The translations under genes were made by a program, and so were the position numbers. Positions 51,812-59,528 of a DNA stretch of 64,000 nt are shown here, piece after piece. Under the pieces are notes generated by a model that did not search any database, had not been told where the DNA came from, and saw only the letters and a list, made by a program, of their open reading frames with translations. This DNA comes from Desulfosudis oleivorans (GTDB lineage Bacteria; Desulfobacterota; Desulfobacteria; Desulfobacterales; SURF-7): assembly GCA_020723325.1 (NCBI GenBank), contig DYJD01000009.1:124001-188000 (forward strand). Reading direction: 5' to 3'. How positions within the stretch are numbered: the first letter of the stretch is position 1; each line of letters opens with the position of its first letter.

Positions 51812-51888
51812 TCGTGACAAAACGTTCAAGAATGGAATGGCGATAGTCGCCGAATAAGCATTGCCCCTGCAAGGAAAGTCGTTTTTCC

Positions 51889-52767
51889 ATGAAATACACA
51901 CCACGGCTGCCCCGGATCAATGACAATGTCACACCCGGTTCGCCGGTGCGGGAATTTTTGGTTCTGATGGGCGGAGTACTCGGCCTCATCTTAGGAATCT
52001 ACATCATTTTAGGACTCATGGTTGATTTTGCCGTCCCGCGTATATCCCTGGAGACGGAGCAGCGCATCGCCGGCTATTTTTCCCGATTGACGGATACTGC
52101 TGAAAAGCATTCAACGCGGGTGGCGTATTTACAAACCCTGACGGATCAGCTTAAAGCGCGCTGCGCGCCCCTGCCCTATGAAGTCAAGGTAAATGTCAGC
52201 GAAAACCAGGGCACAAACGCCGTTGCCCTGCCCGGTGGTGCCATTATTGTTTTTTCCGGGCTGCTGGAAAAAATGACCTCTGAAAACGAGCTGGCCTTTG
52301 TCTTATCCCATGAACTCGGCCATTTTCATCATCGCGATCACTTGCGCGCCATGGGGCGTGGCCTTGTTCTGATGGTACTTGCGGCGTTTCTGTTTGGCTC
52401 CGACAGCAGCACCGGAGACCTTCTGTCGCAGTTCATCGGCATCACCGAGTTGGGTTTTTCAAGAATCCAGGAAAAACGCGCAGACGAATTCGGCGTGTCG
52501 GTGGTGAGCTGTTTTTATGGTCATATGACCGGCTCAACTGATTTTTTTGAAAAAATCAAACAATCCGAAGATCCGTCACGCTTCGGCCGGTACTTCACTT
52601 CCCACCCGGAACTGGAAGAACGGATTCGGCACATCTTGGACTATGGGCGCGAAAAGGCATATTCCTTCGGGTGTCTCAAACCACTGCCCGAACAGGCTGA
52701 GCACAGGATCAAGGTCTCAACATCCATTGATGAACCACAGCCGACATTATCCAAGCCCCGAAACTAG
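51889..52767 (+). CDS. M48-family metalloprotease
   Basis: The 292-residue protein has one N-terminal membrane segment (about 24-44) and a zinc site H-E-L-G-H (about 140-144), with F-H-H-R-D following. The third ligand Glu is in E-K-R-A-D-E-F near 195. M48 proteases of the HtpX/BepA type handle misfolded envelope proteins. It fits the envelope-related cluster upstream. Its 3' end overlaps the convergent DUF3147 gene by 59 bp. Confidence 0.9.
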   Translation: MKYTPRLPRINDNVTPGSPVREFLVLMGGVLGLILGIYIILGLMVDFAVPRISLETEQRIAGYFSRLTDTAEKHSTRVAYLQTLTDQLKARCAPLPYEVKVNVSENQGTNAVALPGGAIIVFSGLLEKMTSENELAFVLSHELGHFHHRDHLRAMGRGLVLMVLAAFLFGSDSSTGDLLSQFIGITELGFSRIQEKRADEFGVSVVSCFYGHMTGSTDFFEKIKQSEDPSRFGRYFTSHPELEERIRHILDYGREKAYSFGCLKPLPEQAEHRIKVSTSIDEPQPTLSKPRN

Positions 52768-53044
52768 TGATTAAAACAAGAAGCAAAGGCATCTGCCGCT
52801 TGAAGCAGAACCAGGCAACCAGGAAAAAGAGAACGGTGGGAATCATCCCCAGAACCGCGCCTTTGGTAAAGGCTTGCATGACAGTCGAATTTCCCTCATT
52901 TTCCAGATAGACCAGCACCAGGACCAAAGCTCCGGTCAGCGGCATGACCGCGATCAGACCGGCTATGGACGGAACTTTCCTGGCAATGGCCGTGGCCAGG
53001 AGGATGACACAGACACTTACCAAGATTTTGAGGAAAAGCTGCAT
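52709..53044 (-). CDS. DUF3147 small membrane protein
   Basis: The 111-residue protein has four hydrophobic segments and the family's G-L-I-A-V-M-P-L-T-G-A motif near residue 30. Function unknown. It overlaps the M48 protease gene on the other strand by 59 bp. Confidence 0.8.
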   Translation of the reverse strand: MQLFLKILVSVCVILLATAIARKVPSIAGLIAVMPLTGALVLVLVYLENEGNSTVMQAFTKGAVLGMIPTVLFFLVAWFCFKRQMPLLLVLITSFGAWIMSAVVHQWMLRP

Positions 53045-53102
53045 GGCTATCCCACTTATGTTATAATAGCGATAATATCAATATTGGAATGTATCCTGGA
53101 TT

Positions 53103-54089
53103 TCAAGGGGAGTTCAAAGCAAAGCCCGGACTTGCCACAGCATAGCCGGCCCCCAGTTCGGAAAATGTACTGCCGCTGATGAGGTCCGTAAAATCGGAAT
53201 CGGTTAGAAGTCGGTCAAGACTGCCATGAATAGCAAGCCGAATGACCTGCAGGTTGCCCCGGGGGATATGTACGTATGTCCAATATTCACCGCTCGACTG
53301 ATCATAATACCCGCAGGGAACACCGCCGGCACCGTTTACGAGCATGCCGTTTTCCAGATTGGGGAGGTCGGTGTAAGTGCCCTTCAGGTCCGTTGCCGCA
53401 AGGGCCTGAACAGCGGCGCCCTTGGAGACATAAAGAATGAAGTCTTGGAGCCCTTTAAAAATGTCCGGATCGGATGCGGTTTCCGAAGAGGTGATGACGA
53501 TTTCCGCGCGGTTGCCGGGGTCCACAACAAATTCCGTTCCGTCGGAACCATCCGCTTCTGTGGCGCTTCTGATGATCTTTGTACAGACAGACTGCCCCTG
53601 CGGGCATCGCGCCGGATCACCGGAGGTCTGACCGACCAGGTAAAACAAAACCAGACGGCCGTTCTCATCAATAATTGCACTTGGATCCACAAACATCTCA
53701 TTCGTTCCATCCGTATGCCGTATGCTTACATCCGATGGTTGCCCCCATGTGTTGTCTGTATAACTGTATTGCCGGACTTTGCCCGGTGTATAAACATACA
53801 GGCGATCCCCCCTGCGGATTACATCCGGAACGCTGCCGAAATGAGGCTCATAACCCGCAATCAAGGACCAATTGATACCGTCATCCGACTGAGCGATATG
53901 AGTTTTGTGGTTGCGCGGATCATCGCAGGCCGTATCGGCGGTATTGCAAACCAGAAAAGAAAGCAGATAACGTTTGCCGATCACTGAATTGGTACTCGTC
54001 TTGGCTGCCTCAATCGCCGGTTCATTGTCACTGCCGCTGCAACCGAAGATCATCAAGACAAAAATCAGATTCAATGTTGTTTTTTGCAT
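53103..54089 (-). CDS. Lipoprotein with glycosidase-propeller-like fold
   Basis: The 328-residue product begins with a lipoprotein signal; the lipobox I-F-G-C-S places the modified cysteine at about residue 17. The remainder is beta-rich with repeats like S-D-D-G-I-N-W, S-V-P-D-V-I, Y-V-Y-T-P-G-K, D-P-S-A-I-I-D-E-N-G-R and D-P-D-I-F, as in five-bladed propellers of GH43/GH32-like and related surface proteins. No catalytic triad can be fixed. It is transcribed from the same strand as the kinase operon but separated from the kinase end by 8 bp on the upstream side. Confidence 0.75.
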   Translation of the reverse strand: MQKTTLNLIFVLMIFGCSGSDNEPAIEAAKTSTNSVIGKRYLLSFLVCNTADTACDDPRNHKTHIAQSDDGINWSLIAGYEPHFGSVPDVIRRGDRLYVYTPGKVRQYSYTDNTWGQPSDVSIRHTDGTNEMFVDPSAIIDENGRLVLFYLVGQTSGDPARCPQGQSVCTKIIRSATEADGSDGTEFVVDPGNRAEIVITSSETASDPDIFKGLQDFILYVSKGAAVQALAATDLKGTYTDLPNLENGMLVNGAGGVPCGYYDQSSGEYWTYVHIPRGNLQVIRLAIHGSLDRLLTDSDFTDLISGSTFSELGAGYAVASPGFALNSP

Positions 54090-54097
54090 GTTTGCTC

Positions 54098-56362
54098 CTA
54101 TTGTATCGAGTTCAGCAGGATTTCAAGCTCCTGCATTGTATACGGCTTTTTCAACACACCGCAAAACCCGTATTTCTCGAACTCGGACATGACCGGATCA
54201 TTTGAATACCCGCTGGAAACAACGGCTTTCACCTGGGGCGCCAGCTTGCGCAAAGCCGCCATGGTTTCCTTGCCGCCCATGCCGCCGGAAATGGTAAGGT
54301 CCATAATGACGATATCATAGGGCTTGCCGGCTTTGGCCGCTTGCAGGTATAAATCAATGGCCTCCTGCCCGTCTTTGGAGGAGTCGGCCCGGTATCCCAT
54401 TTGCTTGAGCATTTCCGTCAGGAGTTCACGGATGATCTCCTCATCGTCCATGACCAGAACAGCGCCGCCCTTTAATTTTTCAGCCACATGGCCGGGCATG
54501 GGCCGGATTTCCGTCGGCCGGAGCTGATATGCCGGCAAATAAATAGCGAAGGTGGCGCCCAGCCCTTTTCCGGATTCGGCTGTAAGAAAGCCTTGATGTT
54601 TGTTGATGATGGAATGGGAAATGGCCAATCCGAGGCCAGAGCCTTTTTCCTTGGTAGTAAAGTAGGGATCGAAAATTTTATCCAAATGCTCTTCCGGAAT
54701 ACCGATCCCCGTATCCTGAATGGAAATCCGGACAAAATCCCTGTCCGGCATGGTCTGCAGAAATTTGTTTTCCCCTAGTTCGTCTGGCGTGATTTTCTGC
54801 AGGCAAATGCGAATGACACCCTCATAAGCCATGGCTTGCTGGGCATTCACGATCAGGTTGTAAACCACCTGACTCATCTGCCCTTCATCCAGTTCCACCA
54901 TGGGTAAATCTGATCCGATCGCATACTCGCACCTCACCTTGGAGCCGCGCAGCACAAATTCCACCGCCTCCATAATGAATTTTTCAATGGCCACGGCCTT
55001 CTTGACCGGCGCTCCGCCCTTGGCAAAGGTGAGTAATTGCTGGGTCAGCTTCGCCGCTTTTTCCGTCACGCTTTCAACACTCTTCAGATACCTGGCGATA
55101 TCCTTGCCGACCGCCATGTTCACCTGGGCCATTTGGATATTCAGGAGAATTCCGGACAACATATTATTGAAATCATGGGCCAGCCCCCCGGCCAACAATC
55201 CGATGGATTCCAGCTTGCGGATTTTGAGCAGCTCTTCCTCCATTTTTTTTTGGCTGGTGATGTCCCGGATGTGAAAAATACTGCCGGCAAAACCGCCGTG
55301 TTCATCAAAATGGGCCGCGGCGCTGATGCTGACCTCCCGCAGGCGGCCGTCCCTGGTCATGCGTTGTGACTCAAGATTGGATATTTTCGAACCCGCCAGC
55401 ACGCGGGTTTTGAGATCCTGGAGATCCCGGGCGCCGCCCTTTGGTACAAAATCCATTGTTTTGCTTTTGATTTCATCCAAATTCCAGCCGAACTCGTATC
55501 CAAAAGCAGAATTCAAAAAAACCGGCCGCCATTTTTCATCATACACCACGATGGGATCAGCCGAGGAATCCAGCAGGGTGCGGTATTTGGCGCCGGTTCT
55601 TTCCGATTCCAGATAAAGCCGGCGGTATTCCTCCCGTGATTCAGCCAGTTCGGCGGTTCGCTTCTGGACAATGGCCTCCAGTTCATCATTCAGACTTCTC
55701 AGATCATCATGGGCCCGCCGTAATTCCAGCCGTTCCAGCTCCAATTGGGCATAGAGCCTTGCATTCTCCAGGGCGGAAGCCGCTATACGCTGGATGGTTT
55801 TCCACAAGGGGCGATCCTGTTCATCGATGGAACGGTGATAAGCGCTTCTTTCCCTGGAATTGCCGAAGACCATGATCCCCAATACTTTGCCCTGGTCACC
55901 CATTCGGCAAAAAATCAACACGCGCTTATCCATGACCATGACCGGCTGGGGCATGTTGTTTTCAATAAGGATATCGGCAGCACTGTGCTTGGAAACAGTT
56001 TCCAGCAGATCCAGCAGAAACTCCCGGGCAGATTCCGGTTCAGGCTCTTCGTAATAACCATCCTTGCCGGCCAGGGTAAGTTCCTGCAAGGAGTCATCCC
56101 AAAGACAGAAAAGAGATTTTTCATAATCAAAATGTTCCACCAGGGATCGGGCCACAAGGAGGGCGATCTCATGTTCGCTATGGACGGTCTGAAGCCGGTG
56201 CCCGAGATGGATGATTTCTTCCTGGGTCTTGAGCTGGTAATCCAGCCGCATCTGAAGATCGTACTGATGAAGTTCGCCGGCGGAAAGCTTTTTGACTTGA
56301 TCCTTCAGCGACTCTATCTGTTTCTGAAGGTCTTCCAGGCATTGTGCATCCGTATTACTCAT
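54098..56362 (-). CDS. Hybrid histidine kinase: GAF, PAS, kinase, receiver
   Basis: ATG 56362 (M-S-N-T-D-A-Q-C) is chosen; the frame is open to 56554 but that part overlaps the FIST gene. The 754-residue product has a GAF-like domain (about 60-205), coiled coil, PAS (about 260-370), HisKA with L-A-H-D-F-N-N-M-L (phosphoacceptor His, about 400), HATPase with D-T-G-I-G-I-P and G-S-G-L-G-L-A, and a C-terminal receiver with V-M-D-D-E-E and I-M-D-L-T-I. The last receiver takes phosphate from the kinase. The FIST gene precedes it by 13 bp. Confidence 0.93.
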   Translation of the reverse strand: MSNTDAQCLEDLQKQIESLKDQVKKLSAGELHQYDLQMRLDYQLKTQEEIIHLGHRLQTVHSEHEIALLVARSLVEHFDYEKSLFCLWDDSLQELTLAGKDGYYEEPEPESAREFLLDLLETVSKHSAADILIENNMPQPVMVMDKRVLIFCRMGDQGKVLGIMVFGNSRERSAYHRSIDEQDRPLWKTIQRIAASALENARLYAQLELERLELRRAHDDLRSLNDELEAIVQKRTAELAESREEYRRLYLESERTGAKYRTLLDSSADPIVVYDEKWRPVFLNSAFGYEFGWNLDEIKSKTMDFVPKGGARDLQDLKTRVLAGSKISNLESQRMTRDGRLREVSISAAAHFDEHGGFAGSIFHIRDITSQKKMEEELLKIRKLESIGLLAGGLAHDFNNMLSGILLNIQMAQVNMAVGKDIARYLKSVESVTEKAAKLTQQLLTFAKGGAPVKKAVAIEKFIMEAVEFVLRGSKVRCEYAIGSDLPMVELDEGQMSQVVYNLIVNAQQAMAYEGVIRICLQKITPDELGENKFLQTMPDRDFVRISIQDTGIGIPEEHLDKIFDPYFTTKEKGSGLGLAISHSIINKHQGFLTAESGKGLGATFAIYLPAYQLRPTEIRPMPGHVAEKLKGGAVLVMDDEEIIRELLTEMLKQMGYRADSSKDGQEAIDLYLQAAKAGKPYDIVIMDLTISGGMGGKETMAALRKLAPQVKAVVSSGYSNDPVMSEFEKYGFCGVLKKPYTMQELEILLNSIQ

Positions 56363-56375
56363 AACGGCGCTATTC

Positions 56376-57554
56376 CTATCTCCAAACGAACAAGGCAAAC
56401 ACATCAGTGTAGTTGTGAAAAATATTCCGCCGGCCGATGGGGCAGAATTCACCATAGGAAAAAAAGCCGATCCAGGGAATTCCAGGCGCCAGATTGTTTT
56501 GGAAGGTATGCAGCAGGTCGTGCTTTTCACTGTCCGCCAAAACGATTTTCCCACGGCCCACGCAATTGATATCCATCACCAAAAATGGGATTCTTGCCCC
56601 CAGTTTCTCCCTCAACTTCTTGATGCTGTTCCCGGAGGCGGCAAACATCTTATCGCGATCCCTGCGGGTCACCCAAATTTTATTTCCGATTTCCATCTTC
56701 ACCGGCAGGGATATGGATCTGCTCGCGGCATCATATTTGGCGATATAGCGGATGATATAGCGGTCATAGGATTGGGTCAGGTCGGAATCGGTCAACTGCC
56801 CGATACAAAAATGCAGGGCGACTTTGCCGAAATCCTTGATAATGCCCTCGCCCACACATTCTGTTAAAACATCCATGACCGGCCGATGGTCGATCTCATG
56901 GAGCCTGTTTCCTTGTGCTTTGGTGACTTCCATTTCCAGGCCGATGGGCACGCAGCCGTGACTGACATCCGTAATCAGGTCAAAATCGCCGCTGAGAATC
57001 GCCGCACTTACGCCGCCCTCGTATACGCGCCAATTATGATACTGATAGGTTTTATCCCGCAGCAGATTGTCCGCGGCCAATCCGCCGATAATGGGCAGAT
57101 CTGCCCCCAGATGTTCTTCCAGAGCCGGCACCAGGTCATCCATGACGGCATTAAGCCCGCACGGAAACAACAGCAGGCAGCGGGCATCCTTTTCAATACC
57201 AAGGCCCAGGGATTTCCCCAGGTCCCTGCCTGCCGCATGCGAATCATCAATACGTGCAACAGCAGCGGTTCGGAGACGGATTCTTGGATCCGCCAGCAAC
57301 ATCACCACCAGGCAATGGTTGCTTTCATCCGCAACACCCGGGGCAATCACCCCCGCCCCTGAGCAGCCCACCATGGGAACATCGCCCACCTTTTTCCGGA
57401 CTTCTTCCAGAAGAACTGACTGGGAATACCCCACCGTGGCAAAGACGATACAGGCATGCTGGGCATGCCCCTTTACCATGGCCAGCGCTTTGGTGACTGC
57501 TTCTTCCGCCGCTGTTCTTGGATTCTTCGCCGCACTATACCCGACTCCGATCAT
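56376..57554 (-). CDS. FIST-domain sensor protein
   Basis: ATG 57554 (M-I-G-V-G-Y-S-A-A) follows AAAGGATG; the longer frame to 57662 has no ribosome site. The 392-residue product shows FIST N (V-G-C-S-G-A-G-V-I near 66) and FIST C (G-F-F-S-Y-G-E-F-C-P near 368) domains. FIST proteins bind small ligands and are found with histidine kinases or chemotaxis systems, which fits the kinase next to it. Confidence 0.93.
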   Translation of the reverse strand: MIGVGYSAAKNPRTAAEEAVTKALAMVKGHAQHACIVFATVGYSQSVLLEEVRKKVGDVPMVGCSGAGVIAPGVADESNHCLVVMLLADPRIRLRTAAVARIDDSHAAGRDLGKSLGLGIEKDARCLLLFPCGLNAVMDDLVPALEEHLGADLPIIGGLAADNLLRDKTYQYHNWRVYEGGVSAAILSGDFDLITDVSHGCVPIGLEMEVTKAQGNRLHEIDHRPVMDVLTECVGEGIIKDFGKVALHFCIGQLTDSDLTQSYDRYIIRYIAKYDAASRSISLPVKMEIGNKIWVTRRDRDKMFAASGNSIKKLREKLGARIPFLVMDINCVGRGKIVLADSEKHDLLHTFQNNLAPGIPWIGFFSYGEFCPIGRRNIFHNYTDVFALFVWR

Positions 57555-57571
57555 TGCTTCATCCTTTCCTG

Positions 57572-58678
57572 CTACACCACAATGTTCAATAGGCCGTTGC
57601 CTGTATTGATGCGTTCCAGCAATGTTAGGCCCGTGGAAGCGCTGGAAACAGCCAGACGGCAATCCACATGCTCGGCCTTGAATCCATGGGCCGCAAGATT
57701 GGACTTCAATTCCGGAATGCCGGCTGCGATCAGATCCCGGACACTTGCATCCGCCGTCTCAAAAAAACCGTTTACGGTTTTTTGGAAAATGGAAAAATCC
57801 GCTGCCAGTTCCCCTAGATTCGACAGCTCCAGCAGCAAAGCTACCCGCACCACCCCGGCCCCCCGTGCTTTTGCGCCCTCATCCCGATCCGCAAGCTGAA
57901 TCAGCAATTGGCCCAAACGCCATTCGCCTTCCAGTGATATGGGAAAAGGGAAAAAAAACTTGCCGGTTTCTTCCAGGGCTTGCTTGTTGAACAGTTGCAG
58001 GTCTTCCAGTTGATCCACAAACACCCGCATGGAGCCGCCCGCATCTGATTTTTCGGCCGGCTCATGTTGAAGGCCCTCCAAAATCAGGGCTTTTAAATCA
58101 TCGGCAATCATTTCCTTAACCCGGCTTTTGTCCGCTGGGGTGTCTGCCAGCATTTGCCGGCGCAATTTGTGCTCCCAGCTCAGACCGCCGTCCCGGATGA
58201 TGCGCCCAAGTATCTCCCGGTCGGGTGTTGCGGACTTGAGGGCCAAAGTAGAGAGCAGCTTTTTCAGGACAGGGCCGTGAATGCCGCTGGGCTTGGCTTT
58301 GGTTCCACTGCTCTCCAAGGAGTTCAAAAGATCAAAAACCAAGTGATAGGCTTCCTGACGAAAGGGGATCGGAATTGTTTTTAAGGGCACTACAGGCGGA
58401 TTAGCGCCTTCCGCCATGATTTTCAACACTGTTTCCCTGCCGGTTGATTGCACTTTTACGGTTATGCTTTCATCGATCTTCAGCGGCGTATGGGTTTTCA
58501 CCGCGACTCTCTGGCCCTGGATCAGCAGAACCGCCTCCCGCGGGCCGGAGTCCCCCACTACTCTTGCCGTTATTATCCGGCCGGGACGCAGTCCGGATAA
58601 AAGCTTCTGGTTATCAGCCTTGGACTTGACCACAAGATCAGATGAAGAAACCAGCAGTCGCGATATCTTTTGGGCCAT
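57572..58678 (-). CDS. FliK-like flagellar hook-length-control-family protein (tentative)
   Basis: The 368-residue protein has no signal peptide. It contains L-R-P-G-R-I-I-T-A-R-V-V-G, V-L-L-I-Q-G-Q-R-V-A-V-K-T and I-T-V-K-V-Q near the N-terminus and a C-terminal region with E-W-R-L-G-Q-L-L-I. These are like FliK-domain proteins that control hook length or substrate switching in Desulfobacterota. Location in a flagellar block supports this, but the assignment is not firm. Confidence 0.6.
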   Translation of the reverse strand: MAQKISRLLVSSSDLVVKSKADNQKLLSGLRPGRIITARVVGDSGPREAVLLIQGQRVAVKTHTPLKIDESITVKVQSTGRETVLKIMAEGANPPVVPLKTIPIPFRQEAYHLVFDLLNSLESSGTKAKPSGIHGPVLKKLLSTLALKSATPDREILGRIIRDGGLSWEHKLRRQMLADTPADKSRVKEMIADDLKALILEGLQHEPAEKSDAGGSMRVFVDQLEDLQLFNKQALEETGKFFFPFPISLEGEWRLGQLLIQLADRDEGAKARGAGVVRVALLLELSNLGELAADFSIFQKTVNGFFETADASVRDLIAAGIPELKSNLAAHGFKAEHVDCRLAVSSASTGLTLLERINTGNGLLNIVV

Positions 58679-58698
58679 GAAAAACCCCGTCTGCTTTC

Positions 58699-59175
58699 CT
58701 AGGTCATCGCCAACAACTTCTTTTTCAAATCAATGACCAAATCCACTTCTCCGCGGGACATGGTCAATTCCCGGGCAATGGCTTCCGAGTCAAAACCTTT
58801 TTCCAATAACCGGCCGATGGCCTCCTGTTGATCATAGACATGCACTTGATCTGCGCCCCAGGTCCCGGATTGCAGATTCAAATCCGCCCGATTCAACAGC
58901 AGGTTCAAACTGATGATGCGGCTGTCCAGTTTTTCATTCAATTGATTGATGATTCGATTCTTTTCTTTTAATTGCTTTTCAAAATCCCGGGACGCTGTTT
59001 GCGCATCCTGGAACAATGGTTCGATCAGGCGAAAAACCTGTTCGGCCGCTCCGGCTGAAATCTCCCGCTGCAGGCTCATGCGGAGGCTGCGGATTAAATA
59101 AATCATGAACATGATTAAAAGCATATCAATCACGATCATGAGAATAGTAAGGAATTCGATGGATAGCCCCTTCAT
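58699..59175 (-). CDS. DUF2802-like flagellar-cluster membrane protein
   Basis: The 158-residue product has one N-terminal membrane segment (about 8-29), a coiled coil (about 55-95) and a C-terminal helix-turn-helix-like segment, G-F-D-S-E-A-I-A-R-E-L-T-M-S-R-G-E-V-D, seen in DUF2802 proteins of flagellar operons. It sits between FliK-like and small flagellar genes. Function unknown. Confidence 0.75.
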   Translation of the reverse strand: MKGLSIEFLTILMIVIDMLLIMFMIYLIRSLRMSLQREISAGAAEQVFRLIEPLFQDAQTASRDFEKQLKEKNRIINQLNEKLDSRIISLNLLLNRADLNLQSGTWGADQVHVYDQQEAIGRLLEKGFDSEAIARELTMSRGEVDLVIDLKKKLLAMT

Positions 59176-59195
59176 GGTTTGATCAACACTCCTTA

Positions 59196-59495
59196 TCAGG
59201 CAATGGTATCCAGCAAGCGTCCGGTTCCCTCCGGATCTTCTTCATTCAACGCCTGTTTTTCCTTTTCTTTTTGTTCCTGCTCACGTTCCTGCTTTTCATC
59301 ACGCTTTTTCTCCTGATACGGCTTGATCTTGTCCGCATTATCAGATTCATTGACGACAGCGCGCTGCTCCATTTCCTTGTGGGCCTGCTGGGCCGGGGTC
59401 ATCTGGCGCGGATCCAGCATTTGTTTTATTTGCTGGCTGTCCCGGGCCGCATCCCCCTGTTGAACCACGATGGTGATATTTGAAATCGTCGACAC
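59196..59495 (-). CDS. Small charged flagellar-cluster protein
   Basis: GTG 59495 follows GGAGG. The 99-residue product is highly charged and probably coiled (E-K-K-R-D-E-K-Q-E-R-E-Q-E-Q-K) with no recognised domain. Transcription with the repeat protein upstream (gap 33 bp) is likely. Confidence 0.7.
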   Translation of the reverse strand: MSTISNITIVVQQGDAARDSQQIKQMLDPRQMTPAQQAHKEMEQRAVVNESDNADKIKPYQEKKRDEKQEREQEQKEKEKQALNEEDPEGTGRLLDTIA

Positions 59496-59528
59496 GGCAC
59501 ATTCCTCCCAAGCAAGATCTTTACCCTA

